Shown here: positions 52,292 through 61,488 of the stretch, piece by piece
How positions within the stretch are numbered: the first letter of the stretch is position 1
How the letters are laid out: every line of letters begins with the position of its first letter
Assembly (NCBI GenBank): GCA_041390125.1
Contig: JAWKQN010000007.1
Location: 1 to 64,000, forward strand
DNA: 64,000 nt
Direction: 5' to 3'
Source: Gemmatimonadota bacterium
GTDB lineage: Bacteria; Gemmatimonadota; Gemmatimonadetes; Longimicrobiales; Gaopeijiaceae
The notes under the pieces: model-generated
Told to the model about the DNA's origin: nothing
The model's input: only the letters and a program-made list of their open reading frames with translations
Database searches by the model: none
Translations under genes and position numbers: made by a program

Positions 52292-55024
52292 TCAGAGGGA
52301 GAGCCAGAGGTTCATCTTGACGATGAAGGTGTCGTCCGCGGCCGCGCGCCCGAGCGCGCGTACGTCGCGGCCGAAGTCGAAGTCCCCGGTGTCCACCAGC
52401 TCCGTCTGGCTGCGCTGCCACACGAAGAACAGCGTGGAGCCCGGACGATACTCCCAGCGCAGCACGGCGTTGGCCCGGAGCGAACGCAGGTTGAAGTCGC
52501 GGTCCCGGAAGTCGAGATCCGAGCGGCCGTCCCCGTCGAGGTCGACGTAGCGCCGGTGGTCCGCATCCTCGCAGGTACGGCCGCCCTCGCAGAGCGTACC
52601 AGTGGTGCCGACGCGGGCCGTGCCTTCGGCGAACGCATCGAACGCGAAGGTCTCCGACGCCGCGAGCTGCTTGTAGCGCACGTAGTCCGCCGCGGAGAGC
52701 AACGGCTGCGCGAACAGCTGCAGCGTGAGCTGCGGGGTGAACGTCCAGTTGAGGCGCGTCTCCATGGACACGGTGCGCTGGTCCAGGTCGGCGAAGAGAT
52801 AGCGGTTCCCGTAGGTCGGAGCCCAGGGCAGCACCGCGGTCGTGAGCACGTATTGCGCGGCCTGACGCGAGCGCTCGAACGCGGGCTCCAGCTCGATCTG
52901 GAGCTGGGAGGACGGTTGCAGGGAGAGCGAGGCGCTCACCGCCAGCGCCTCCATGGAGTCCTCCAGGCCCTTGGAGACGTCGATGCGCGGAGCCAGCGTC
53001 ACCGCCCGGCGGTTGTCCGTGCGGATCCCCAGGCTCCCACCCCACAGCGCCGGCTCGCGCATGCGCGGACCGCCGCGGGTCGCCACGCGGCTCATGTTCT
53101 CCGGGTTGTAGCGGGAGCTGGCGTTGACGGTCCAGAAGTTGTTCAGGGTGACGTTGCCGCTGAGGGAGAACGAGCCCGCGGTGTGCGCGCCCCTCCACGA
53201 GCCCCACTCCAGCGGGTGGCGCAGGGCCTCGTGGCTCCAGTTGTGGAAGGTGCTCGCCGTCACCGACCAGTTCCGGAACCAGGCGCCCGGGATCACGTCC
53301 TGGAGGCTCACGCGCGCGCCGCCGTCGAGCCGCTCGCGGCTGCGGCTGAACCCCAGGTCGTTGACCTCGAATCCGGAGGTGACCTGCGCGCCCCAGAGCG
53401 CTCCCGTCCAGCGCCCACGTCGCTTCTCGAACTGCAGGCGCCACTCGGCACCGGTCAACGACGTGCGGTCGGCGTCGAGCGTCGACCAATCGAGGTCCGG
53501 GCGTTGCAGGTAGTGGTTGGACGAGCGCTGGACGCGGAGCAGCGCGAGGGAGTCCCCGCGGACGTGACTGCCGGCCGCGAAGCCCCACAGCGCCCAGGTG
53601 CGCTCCGACCAGTTGTGCTCGAAGTCGACACCGCCCCCGAACGCCTGGGTGGGCAGGTCGTCGAGGCTGCCGTCCCCGGGCAGATCGCGCTGGAGCGCCG
53701 TGAACAGCCCGCCCACGCGCGACAGCCCACCGTTGAGGTCCTGACTCACGCGGACCACGCCTTCCACGCCGCGCGGCTCGGCCACGAAGCGCTCGGTCGA
53801 GCGCGTATCCGTGAAGAACGCCTGCCCGGTCTCGCGTCCCGTCAGCGCCGCCATGGCACCGATGGACAGGCCCCGCTGGGTGCGTCCGGTCAGCTTGGCC
53901 GCGGCCAGGATGGTGGCCGACTCCGGGACATCCACGAAGTCCGCGCCGGGCGGGGCCGACCCCTGCGGGGCGCGACCGATGCGGCGGGAGTAGAAGACGC
54001 GGTTTCCGCCACCCGAGAGATCGAAGTCGAAGATGCGCGCGTCCTCCACGAAGAAGGGGCGGCGCTCCTCGAAGAACACCTCGAACGCGGTGAGGTTGAT
54101 GACGGCCGGATCCACCTCGACCTGGCCGAAGTCGGGATTGAGCGTGGCGTCGAGCGTGAACTGCGAGCCCAGGCCGTAGCGCAGGTCCACCCCCACCTGT
54201 CCGCCGAAGGCGGACGGATCGACGAAGGGATTGCCGTCCACGGTGGGCTGGTGACGCGCCCGCGTCAGCACGTACGGCCGCAGCTCGACCCGGCGTGGCG
54301 CCGACGCCACCCGGATGCCTTCGAGCAGCCCGAACTGGCTGACGCGCCCCGGCTGCAGCTTGGACTCGAGCGCGAAGCGCGTCAGCTCGTTGTCCGCCGC
54401 CCGCCGGCGCCCGAAGTTGATGCCCCAGGTCTGCACACCGTCGCGCTGCTCGTAGCGCATCTGGGACAGCGGGATGCGCATCTCCACGTGCCAACCGTCC
54501 GGAGCGATGGTGACGCCCGAGCTCCATACCGCATCCCAAGCCTGGTCCTCGCCGCCGTCGTCGAACAGGTAGCGGTCGGTCTGCACGTTGGCCGCGCTCA
54601 CCCGGAACCGATACCCGGTGCGCCGGTCCAGGTTGGGATCGAACATCACCTCGAAGTAGTCGAACTGCCCGTTGTACTCCGAGTCGCGTCGGATCATGTT
54701 GCGCGCGATGGAGGACGGCGCGCTGTCGTACAGCCGGGCTCCCACGTACACGGCCTCGTCGTCGTAGACGATCCAGACCTCGGAGTCGTTGAGGGCGGGC
54801 GCGCCTTCGACGGGCTCCTTCTGGATGAAGCCGCGGAAGGAGGGCGCCTCCGCCCACACGGCTTCGTCCAGGATGCCGTCCACCCGGATGGAGCCCTCCA
54901 CCCGGGTGGCGGGCATGGAGGGCCGATCCGTCGCCGCCGCGGACGGTCCTCCCGCCTGTGCGGTGAGGGAGGCGGGGGCCAGGACCACGACGAGGAGCGG
55001 GAGCAGGGAGGTACGCGTACGCAA
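52292..55024 (-). CDS. DUF5916 outer-membrane protein with CBM9-like N-terminus
   Basis: About 910 residues from a TTG at 55024, chosen because it gives a normal signal (RTRTSLLPLLVVVLAPASLTAQ); an in-frame ATG at 55177 adds a Pro/Arg-rich leader. Residues about 35-230 are CBM9-like (IRVDGILDEAVWAEAPSF; GFIQKEP; WIVYDDEAVYVGARLYD), followed by the DUF5916 segments FGRRRAADNELTRFA, DATLNPDFGQVEVDP, TAFEVFFEERRPFFVE and NRVFYSRRIGR, then a long barrel-like C-terminus ending FIVKMNLWLSL. These are believed to be outer-membrane proteins of unknown role. It is the first gene of the 47588-55024 set and is divergent from the aspartyl protease. Confidence 0.85.
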   Translation of the reverse strand: MRTRTSLLPLLVVVLAPASLTAQAGGPSAAATDRPSMPATRVEGSIRVDGILDEAVWAEAPSFRGFIQKEPVEGAPALNDSEVWIVYDDEAVYVGARLYDSAPSSIARNMIRRDSEYNGQFDYFEVMFDPNLDRRTGYRFRVSAANVQTDRYLFDDGGEDQAWDAVWSSGVTIAPDGWHVEMRIPLSQMRYEQRDGVQTWGINFGRRRAADNELTRFALESKLQPGRVSQFGLLEGIRVASAPRRVELRPYVLTRARHQPTVDGNPFVDPSAFGGQVGVDLRYGLGSQFTLDATLNPDFGQVEVDPAVINLTAFEVFFEERRPFFVEDARIFDFDLSGGGNRVFYSRRIGRAPQGSAPPGADFVDVPESATILAAAKLTGRTQRGLSIGAMAALTGRETGQAFFTDTRSTERFVAEPRGVEGVVRVSQDLNGGLSRVGGLFTALQRDLPGDGSLDDLPTQAFGGGVDFEHNWSERTWALWGFAAGSHVRGDSLALLRVQRSSNHYLQRPDLDWSTLDADRTSLTGAEWRLQFEKRRGRWTGALWGAQVTSGFEVNDLGFSRSRERLDGGARVSLQDVIPGAWFRNWSVTASTFHNWSHEALRHPLEWGSWRGAHTAGSFSLSGNVTLNNFWTVNASSRYNPENMSRVATRGGPRMREPALWGGSLGIRTDNRRAVTLAPRIDVSKGLEDSMEALAVSASLSLQPSSQLQIELEPAFERSRQAAQYVLTTAVLPWAPTYGNRYLFADLDQRTVSMETRLNWTFTPQLTLQLFAQPLLSAADYVRYKQLAASETFAFDAFAEGTARVGTTGTLCEGGRTCEDADHRRYVDLDGDGRSDLDFRDRDFNLRSLRANAVLRWEYRPGSTLFFVWQRSQTELVDTGDFDFGRDVRALGRAAADDTFIVKMNLWLSL

Positions 55025-55230
55025 GACGGGGCCGATCCGGTGCTGGAGTGACGCGGCCGCCGCGGAACGGGCGGGGGCCACACGTCCCCAAGGTGCGTGC
55101 GGGCCGGGGGCGCCGCGAGCCCCGACGGGTTGACCCACGGATGGAGCCGGCACACGATCCCGGTGGGGGGTGGTCATCGACAGCAGCCGCCCGCTGCGGA
55201 CGAGCGGACTGCGACGGGGGACGGGAAGAC

Positions 55231-56187
55231 ATGGGGGCACGGACCGGGAGCGCCGCGTGGCGCGTCGCGGCGTTGCTGACGATCGTGGCGGGCTGCGGTC
55301 CGCAGGACGACGCGGGCTCCTCCGCCGGGGCGGTGCCGGAGGGTCGCGCGCTGCCGGTGACGTTCGCCGCCGACCGCATCCATCTCCGCCTTCCGCTCGC
55401 CGTCACGGGCGACACGCTGACCTTCTACACCGACACGGGCGGAGGCCTCTTCCTCCTGGGTGAGGCGGCCGATCGGGTGGGGCTCGGGGACTCCTCCGCC
55501 GTGCGCCTGAGCGCGGTGGCCGCCGATTCCGCGTTTCCCGACCCGCGGGGCGTCCCGGAGGGTCGGGTTCCCGTGTTCCGCCCGCAGGAAGCGCCACCGT
55601 TCGACGTGGACGGGATGCTGGGCCAGGCGTGGTTCGCAGACCGCGTGTGGACGTTCGACTATCCCCGGCAGACGCTCGTCCTGCACGATGAAGCCGCTGC
55701 CACGGGCACGGCCGTCCCGCTCGCCTTCCAGGCGGATTCGACCGGGGCGCGCACGCTCTCGTTCCCTCGCATCCGGGTCGAGATCGACGGCGACTCGCTC
55801 GACCTGCTCTTCGACACGGGGGCCACGGTGTCCCTCACGGACTCGGCCTGGGCGGCGCTCGGCGCCGAGGGTCCGCGCGAGCGCGGCACCAGCTTCATCA
55901 CCACGTCGGTGCTGGATCGTTGGCTGACGCGCCATCCGGACTGGGCCTGGATCCCCGACGGAGATCGCAACGTCGCGGGCTCGCGCCTGGTCCGCGTCCC
56001 GGTGGTCCGGGTGGCCGGCTTCGAGACCGGGCCCGTCTGGTTCACGGAGCGGCCGGACCGGAACTTCCGCGAGTACATGGCGCAGTTCATGGACCGTCCG
56101 GTGGATGGTGCGCTCGGGGGCAACGCACTGCGCACGTTCCGCGTGACGGTGGATTATCCGGGCGCGCACGCCTTCTTCGCGCGGTAG
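55231..56187 (+). CDS. Double-DTG retropepsin-type aspartyl protease lipoprotein
   Basis: The protein has 318 residues from ATG 55231, with a signal (WRVAALLTIVAGC, Cys22 as lipobox). Two aspartyl protease motifs are present, D68-TG in TFYTDTGGGLFLL and D195-TG in LLFDTGATVSL, so the chain carries both halves of an active site, like a pepsin-type pseudo-dimer or a tandem retropepsin. The spacer between them has VDGMLGQAWF and WTFDYPRQTLVLHD, matching the expected second-strand pattern. It probably cleaves protein or peptides in the periplasm. It is followed 17 bp later by the sirtuin gene. Confidence 0.8.
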   Translation: MGARTGSAAWRVAALLTIVAGCGPQDDAGSSAGAVPEGRALPVTFAADRIHLRLPLAVTGDTLTFYTDTGGGLFLLGEAADRVGLGDSSAVRLSAVAADSAFPDPRGVPEGRVPVFRPQEAPPFDVDGMLGQAWFADRVWTFDYPRQTLVLHDEAAATGTAVPLAFQADSTGARTLSFPRIRVEIDGDSLDLLFDTGATVSLTDSAWAALGAEGPRERGTSFITTSVLDRWLTRHPDWAWIPDGDRNVAGSRLVRVPVVRVAGFETGPVWFTERPDRNFREYMAQFMDRPVDGALGGNALRTFRVTVDYPGAHAFFAR

Positions 56188-56204
56188 CCGCCGGCCTCCC
56201 CCAC

Positions 56205-57011
56205 ATGCTTGAGCCGTCCGCCGTGGATCCGACCGAGCCCGCCGCCTGGATCGCCGCCGCGCGCACCGTCGTGGTCTTCAGCGGCGCCGGGGTGAGCGCC
56301 GAGTCCGGCGTGCCCACCTTCCGGGGACCGGAGGGTCTGTGGCGCCGCTGGCGTCCGGAGGATCTGGCCACGCCGGAGGCCTTCGCGCGCGACCCCCGTC
56401 TGGTCTGGGACTGGTACACGTGGCGGCGCGGCCTCATGGCGGGGTGCGCGCCCAACGCCGCACACCGCGCGATCGCCACGCTGCAGGTGGCCCGCCCCGG
56501 CGTGCACGTCGTCACCCAGAACGTGGATGGGCTCCACGAACGGGCGCTACGGGCCGCCGGCGCCGAGCCCGGTCCCGAGCGCGGGGTGCTGGAGCTGCAC
56601 GGCTCGATCGCCCACGACCGCTGCCACCGCTGCGCCTGGCGCTCGGAGGAGCCCCGACTCGGAGGGCCGGGACCGGAGGAGCCGCTGCCCACCTGTCCGC
56701 GCTGCGAGGGCCCCGTGCGTCCCGCTGTCGTGTGGTTCGGCGAGCTGCTCCCCCAGGAGACCCTGGAGCGCGCGTTCGCGCTGGCCGGGGCGGCCGACGT
56801 GTGTGTGGTGGTGGGGACGAGCGGCCTGGTGGAGCCGGCCGCGAGCGTGCCGCGCGTCACCGCGGCGGCGGGAGGACGGGTGGTGGTGGTGGGCCCGGAG
56901 CCCACGGCGCTGGACGCGCTTGCCGACCGCGTGTTGCGCGGTCCGGCCGCAGGCGTGCTCCCGGCGCTGTTGGCCCCAGCGCTGGCGGGGAGCCCGCCGC
57001 GTCCGGCGTGA
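56205..57011 (+). CDS. cobB: Sirtuin NAD-dependent protein deacylase (CobB/SIRT5-like)
   Basis: The protein is 268 residues from ATG 56205. The NAD motif GAGVSAESGVPTFRG is at 27-41, QNVDGLH at 105-111, the catalytic His is 132 (ELHGS), and the zinc cysteines are C140, C143, C164 and C167. Residues Y71 and R74 (WYTWRR) match the YxxR pair that confers desuccinylase/demalonylase ability in CobB/SIRT5-type (class III) sirtuins. It removes acyl groups from lysines using NAD. Length is usual for the class. Position between unrelated genes gives no more. Confidence 0.92.
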   Translation: MLEPSAVDPTEPAAWIAAARTVVVFSGAGVSAESGVPTFRGPEGLWRRWRPEDLATPEAFARDPRLVWDWYTWRRGLMAGCAPNAAHRAIATLQVARPGVHVVTQNVDGLHERALRAAGAEPGPERGVLELHGSIAHDRCHRCAWRSEEPRLGGPGPEEPLPTCPRCEGPVRPAVVWFGELLPQETLERAFALAGAADVCVVVGTSGLVEPAASVPRVTAAAGGRVVVVGPEPTALDALADRVLRGPAAGVLPALLAPALAGSPPRPA

Positions 57012-57069
57012 CGCCGCGCCGTACCCCACGGGCAGGATCCAGCGGCCCCGCGGCCGGGTATCCGCGCGC

Positions 57070-57453
57070 ATGAACCGTCTCCCGAAAGCCCTGTCCCTCG
57101 CCCTCGTCGGGCTGTCCGCCTGCGTCACCACCAACGCCGTGATGCTGGATCCGCTGGCTTCGTATCCTCCCGTCCCGGAGGCGGAGATCGTCGTCTACGT
57201 GGACGAGGCGGACGTCGAGGCGGAGTTCGTCAAGATCGCCCTGATCTACGCGGAAGGGGACGCCGACCTGCACGACCAGTCCCAGTTCGTGGAGGCGATG
57301 CGCAAGAAGGCCGCCGAGATCGGCGCGCATGCGATCATCCTCGAGGATTTCGAGGAGCCGTCCACCGGTGCCCGCGTGGCCGAGGCGATCCTGGGCACCT
57401 CCGCCGAACGGCGGGCCCGGGTTCTGGCCATCCGCTTCGTGTCGCCGCGCTGA
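57070..57453 (+). CDS. Small lipoprotein, unknown
   Basis: The protein is 127 residues with a lipobox at Cys18 (GLSAC). The mature part (PLASYPPVPEAEIVVYVDEADV; FVKIALIYAEGDADLHDQSQFVEAMRKKAAEIGAHAIILEDFEEP) has the beta-alpha pattern of small YhcN/DUF-type periplasmic proteins, with AAEIGAHAII being a typical feature of heavy-metal-binding-like lipoprotein folds. I cannot name the family with certainty. It lies 58 bp after the sirtuin gene on the same strand. Confidence 0.65.
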   Translation: MNRLPKALSLALVGLSACVTTNAVMLDPLASYPPVPEAEIVVYVDEADVEAEFVKIALIYAEGDADLHDQSQFVEAMRKKAAEIGAHAIILEDFEEPSTGARVAEAILGTSAERRARVLAIRFVSPR

Positions 57454-57548
57454 GGGCTGCCGGTCGCAGGTCGCTCTTCCGTAGGGGTGGACTTGCCCAG
57501 CGGGGTGCCGTGGAGCGGCGGTCGGTCGCGTCCGAGGCGTAGGGCCGA

Positions 57549-58052
57549 TCAGCGGCGAGGCAGGCCCTCGGGCCGCCCGATGCCTGGGCCCAGGGGTAGG
57601 GGGCCCGGCCAGGGCGCCAGGGGTCCGGCAGGCCCGACGACGCCCAGGTCCGGGACGGAAAACGATTCCACGCCGGCCGGACCTCCTTCCGCGGGACAGG
57701 ACCCCGGCGCGGCGTCGAACCCCCACATGACCGCCAGCCCGCTCGCCACCCCCAGCACGTCCCAGGCGAGGTCCTTCCAGGACGCCTGACCCCCACCGCG
57801 GGCGTCGCTCCACTCCTTCAGGAGCCCCGCCCCCAACGCCACGCCCGCCCCGAACAGGGCGCGCGGCCGCTTGCAGTCCCACACCGGGATGGCGAAGGCG
57901 TAGGCGCCCGTGGCGATGACGGCGCTGGCCACGAAGTGCTCGGCCTTGTCGCGGGCGAACCAGGCGTCCTGGCCGGCGAGAGGCGTGGCGGAGAGCGCCG
58001 CCGATGCCGCGAGGAGCAGGGCCGCCGCAGGCGGTCGGAGGTGGGATGGCAT
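57549..58052 (-). CDS. DUF2279/YfiM-like membrane protein
   Basis: The protein has 167 residues from ATG 58052, with a signal (MPSHLRPPAAALLLA to PLAGQ). The mature part has DKAEHFVASAVIATGAYA, RALFGAGVALGAGLLKEWSDARGGGQASWKDLAWDVLGVASGLAV, which is the YfiM/DUF2279 pattern with a small-residue helix pair. A Pro/Gly-rich tail follows. Its role is unknown. It is convergent with the small lipoprotein and divergent from the second SusC gene. Confidence 0.75.
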   Translation of the reverse strand: MPSHLRPPAAALLLAASAALSATPLAGQDAWFARDKAEHFVASAVIATGAYAFAIPVWDCKRPRALFGAGVALGAGLLKEWSDARGGGQASWKDLAWDVLGVASGLAVMWGFDAAPGSCPAEGGPAGVESFSVPDLGVVGPAGPLAPWPGPLPLGPGIGRPEGLPRR

Positions 58053-58510
58053 GCCGGAGCATGGGGCGGCCCCCGGACTCTTGCAAACTTGAAGCACGGC
58101 TGATACATGACGCATGGGCCCCCTCGGTGGAACACGCGCGTGTCCCACCCCGATCCGCACTCGGTGCCGGGGGCCCGCGACACCGCCGGCGGCCGATGGG
58201 CTGCCGGGTCTTCCAGGGGAGGGGGCTACGTTTCCGGCATCCGTTCGGAGCGTACGCGCCTTGTCGGTCGGGATCCGGTCTCCGCGCTTCGGGCGTGGTG
58301 GAACGGCGTACCCGACGCGCGCCGCATCGTGGGCGCGCTCCGACGGGCGCACCGGGCCCGGGGCCAGGGCGAACCACATCGGTTCGGCCACCCGGGGTCC
58401 GCGCCGGGGGTCCGTTCCACGGACCCTCCGGGCGAATTCGTGCCCGCCGTCTCCCGAGCCGCTCTCCGCGCGGTGTCGATCCCGACCCACACCCTCACGG
58501 GGAGAGTGAC
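58053..58510. other. 458-bp non-coding leader between DUF2279-like and second SusC genes
   Basis: No protein with a recognisable signal or domain is visible; open frames here are high-GC shadows. It contains one structured element, the 24-bp palindrome at 58126-58149, and a weak promoter-like pair TTGCAA (58081) - 17 bp - TACATG (58104) on the plus strand. A long leader before SusC suggests a regulated promoter. Confidence 0.5.
58126..58149. promoter_or_regulatory. 24-bp near-perfect palindrome upstream of second SusC
   Basis: The halves are GGTGG, a single mismatch, ACACGC, and the exact mirror image GCGTGT, the mismatch and CCACC. Eleven of twelve pairs match with no loop in the centre, so it reads as a dyad for a dimeric regulator rather than an RNA hairpin. 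It sits about 20 bp downstream of the weak TTGCAA/TACATG pair and 362 bp before the SusC start. Confidence 0.5.
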
Positions 58511-61471
58511 ATGTCACACAACCGTGTTCGAACGGTGTTGGCCTGGATGCTCCTGCTCATCCCGAGCGGAATCCAGGCGCAGGACGGTGCCGTCTTCGGC
58601 ACCGTACGCTCCCGCACCGGAGAGCCGGTCCGCGGCGCCCAGGTCTTCGTGGCGGACCGCAACATCGGGACGCTCACCAACGATGCCGGGGTGTACCGGC
58701 TGGTGATCCCGGCCGGCACCGTCACCCTGACGGCCCAGAGCATCGGGTATTCCTCCGAGACGGCGCAGATCACTGTCACGGCGGGTGCGTCGCTGCGTCA
58801 GGACTTCACGCTGACGGAGCAGGCGATCTCCCTGGAGGAGGTCGTCGTCACCGGCACGGCCGGGCGGCTGGAGCGACGAGCCCAGGCTGCCGTCGTGGAG
58901 AAGGTGGACGCCGCCCGCCTGACCGAGGTGGCACCCATCAACAACGTGCAGACGCTGTTGCAGGCCCGGGTGCCCGGCGTGCACCTGGACACCGGCTCCG
59001 GCTCGGTCGGCACGGCTCCGCGGATCCGCATCCGCGGGCAGTCCTCCATCTCGCTCTCGAACGAGCCGCTGGTCTTCATCGACGGTGTGCGGATGGACTC
59101 GAGCTCGGATCAGGTGTACAGCGTGCTCGGTCAGAGCGTGAGCCGCATGAACGACCTCGCGCCCGAGGACATCGAGTCCATCGAGGTGGTCAAGGGCCCC
59201 GCGGCCGCCACGCTGTACGGCGCGGACGCCTCCGCGGGGGTGATCAACATCATCACCAAGCGCGGACGGGCGTCGGGCGGCTTCACGCAGTCGATCTCGG
59301 CGGAGTACTCCAACCTCGAGACGAGCTTCGATTCGCCGGCCAACTTCGCCACCTGCTCGGCCAACAACGTGGCGGATCCGAACCGCACGCTGTGCTTCGG
59401 TCAGGCGGTGGGAACGCTGGTCAGCGACAACCCGCTCGAGCGTCTGGACGTCTTCCAGCCCGGCCAGGGCCGCGGGCTCAGCTACTCGCTGCGCGGTGGC
59501 GGGCAGGACTACGGCGTATTCATCTCGGCGAGCGCGGACGACGAGGACGGCACGCTCCCCAACAACCAATTCCAGCGCTTGAGCTTCCGGTCCAACTTCG
59601 ACTTCATCGTCAATCCGGAGTTCCGGATCGAGGGTGGCTTCGGGGTCACCAAGACCAAGACCCGGCTGCCGCACTCGGACAACTCGGTGTACGGCATGGT
59701 CGCCGCCGGCTTCCTGGGGAGCCCCACCACGGTGGGCACGGTCGCCAACGGGCTCTACTCCGGCGCGGGCGTGGGCGGCATCGACGGACGGGCCCAGATC
59801 GAGAACTTCGACGACGCCTTCCGCTTCCAGCCCCGCATCGCGGTGAACTGGTCTCCCTTCCAGAGCTTCACCAACCGCTTCACCCTGGGCGCCGACCTGA
59901 CCCGTACGTCGGCGTGGCAGTTCTATCCCAAGAACGACGGCGCCTGGTACGGCTCCGACATCCTGAACTCGGGGCAGATCCAGGAGGCGCGCGAAACCGC
60001 CAACCGCTGGACCGTGGACTACCTGGGCAACCTGGCGGTGGACCTGTCGGAGACGCTGCGCACGGACCTGTCCTGGGGCCTGCAGATGATCGCCACCAGC
60101 CGTGACCGCATCTTCGCGACGGGCCAGGGCCTGGTGGCCAACTCGGCCCGCTCGGTGGGCGCGGCGTCCACGCTGACCGGCGATCAGAACGTCAGCGAGA
60201 CGCGCTCGAACGGCGTGTTCGGACAGGTGCAGACCAGCTGGCGGGACAAGTTCTTCGTCCAGGTGGCCGGCCGCCTGGATCGCAACTCTGCGTTCGGAGC
60301 GGAGTCGCAGTACTTCTTCAGCCCGAAGGTCGGTTTCTCCTACGTGCTGTCCGAAGAGGAGTTCTGGCAGGACTCCGGGATCGGCAACCTCATCAGCACC
60401 ATGCGCGTGCGCGGTGCGTTCGGCACCACGGGCCGTTCGCCCACGGAGGGCGCCCTGGCCACGTACAACCTGAACCCGTTCGTGCTCACGTCGGACGGGT
60501 CGGTGCAGCCGGGGGTGACGCCCAACGATCCGGGCAACACCCAGCTCAAGCCGGAGCGCGGCACGGAGTACGAGCTGGGCTTCGAGGCCGGTCTGCTGGA
60601 CGAGCGGCTCAGCCTGGAGCTCACGTACTTCAACAAGACCACCACCGACGCCATCCTGCGGCGGCCGATCGCGCCGTCCCTCGGGTTCGACACGGACCCG
60701 TACGTGAACATCGGCGAGGTCAACAACCGCGGTGTCGAGGTGGCGGCCTCTGCGCGTCTGATCACCCAGGAGAACCTGGGCTGGGAGCTGCGGGGAACGT
60801 TGGCCACCGTCAAGAACGAGGTCGTCGACCTCGGCGACATCGAGCCGTTCGGGACGCTGTCGCGCACGCGTGAGGGGGCTCCGGTGGGCTCGTTCCACAC
60901 GTTCGTGGTACGCAGCGTGGACGTGGCCAACAACGTGGCCATCGTCTCCGACACGCTGGAGTTCGTGGGCAACACCCTGCCCGGCTGGGAGAGCACGCTC
61001 AGCTCGACGGTGAACTTCCTGAGCAACTTCACGCTCTACGCCCAGATGGACCTGCGTGGGGACGTGTACCGCTACAACAACGGCTTCCAGTTCCGCGACC
61101 GGCAGTTCCGCAACTCGGAGCGCTGGCACCGCCAGAACGAGATCCTCTCCGACGAGGAGCGGCTGCGCTTCTTCGGGCCGTTCAAGAACGAGAGCGGCCA
61201 GAACGTGACGTTCGGCAACGTGAACGGCGCCTACATCGAGGACGCGAGCTACGCGCGTCTGCGTGAGGTGTCCCTGACCTGGACGGCGCCGGAGACGGTG
61301 GCGAGCCTGCTGCGCGCCCGTAGCGCCATGTTCACGGTGTCGGGCCGCAACCTGCATACGTGGACGGACTATTCCGGCCTGGATCCGGAGACGACGTTCT
61401 CCAACACCACGGAGTTCTTCACCGTCCCGGCCGAGCGGCGCTTCACGTTCCGCGTCAACCTCACCTACTGA
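58511..61471 (+). CDS. SusC/RagA-type TonB-dependent outer-membrane receptor (second)
   Basis: The protein has 986 residues from ATG 58511. A signal peptide (MSHNRVRTVLAWMLLLIPSG to QAQ) precedes the carboxypeptidase-regulatory-like domain (AVFGTVRSRTGEPVRGAQVFV), LEEVVVTG, and a plug ending GVINIITKRG. The C-terminus is RRFTFRVNLTY. It differs in detail from the first SusC (plug reads AATLYGADASAGVINIITKRG), so it probably has another ligand. The SusD-type gene follows 17 bp later. The gene is preceded by the long leader with the palindrome. Confidence 0.95.
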   Translation: MSHNRVRTVLAWMLLLIPSGIQAQDGAVFGTVRSRTGEPVRGAQVFVADRNIGTLTNDAGVYRLVIPAGTVTLTAQSIGYSSETAQITVTAGASLRQDFTLTEQAISLEEVVVTGTAGRLERRAQAAVVEKVDAARLTEVAPINNVQTLLQARVPGVHLDTGSGSVGTAPRIRIRGQSSISLSNEPLVFIDGVRMDSSSDQVYSVLGQSVSRMNDLAPEDIESIEVVKGPAAATLYGADASAGVINIITKRGRASGGFTQSISAEYSNLETSFDSPANFATCSANNVADPNRTLCFGQAVGTLVSDNPLERLDVFQPGQGRGLSYSLRGGGQDYGVFISASADDEDGTLPNNQFQRLSFRSNFDFIVNPEFRIEGGFGVTKTKTRLPHSDNSVYGMVAAGFLGSPTTVGTVANGLYSGAGVGGIDGRAQIENFDDAFRFQPRIAVNWSPFQSFTNRFTLGADLTRTSAWQFYPKNDGAWYGSDILNSGQIQEARETANRWTVDYLGNLAVDLSETLRTDLSWGLQMIATSRDRIFATGQGLVANSARSVGAASTLTGDQNVSETRSNGVFGQVQTSWRDKFFVQVAGRLDRNSAFGAESQYFFSPKVGFSYVLSEEEFWQDSGIGNLISTMRVRGAFGTTGRSPTEGALATYNLNPFVLTSDGSVQPGVTPNDPGNTQLKPERGTEYELGFEAGLLDERLSLELTYFNKTTTDAILRRPIAPSLGFDTDPYVNIGEVNNRGVEVAASARLITQENLGWELRGTLATVKNEVVDLGDIEPFGTLSRTREGAPVGSFHTFVVRSVDVANNVAIVSDTLEFVGNTLPGWESTLSSTVNFLSNFTLYAQMDLRGDVYRYNNGFQFRDRQFRNSERWHRQNEILSDEERLRFFGPFKNESGQNVTFGNVNGAYIEDASYARLREVSLTWTAPETVASLLRARSAMFTVSGRNLHTWTDYSGLDPETTFSNTTEFFTVPAERRFTFRVNLTY

Positions 61472-61488
61472 GCCACGAGGACCCTACC

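Noticed and set aside
52268..55051. 927-residue plus-strand open frame
   Set aside because: It is the antisense shadow of the DUF5916 gene.
58114..58509. 131-residue plus-strand frame in the SusC leader
   Set aside because: Arg/Pro/Ser-rich with no hydrophobic core or motif, typical of non-coding GC-rich DNA.
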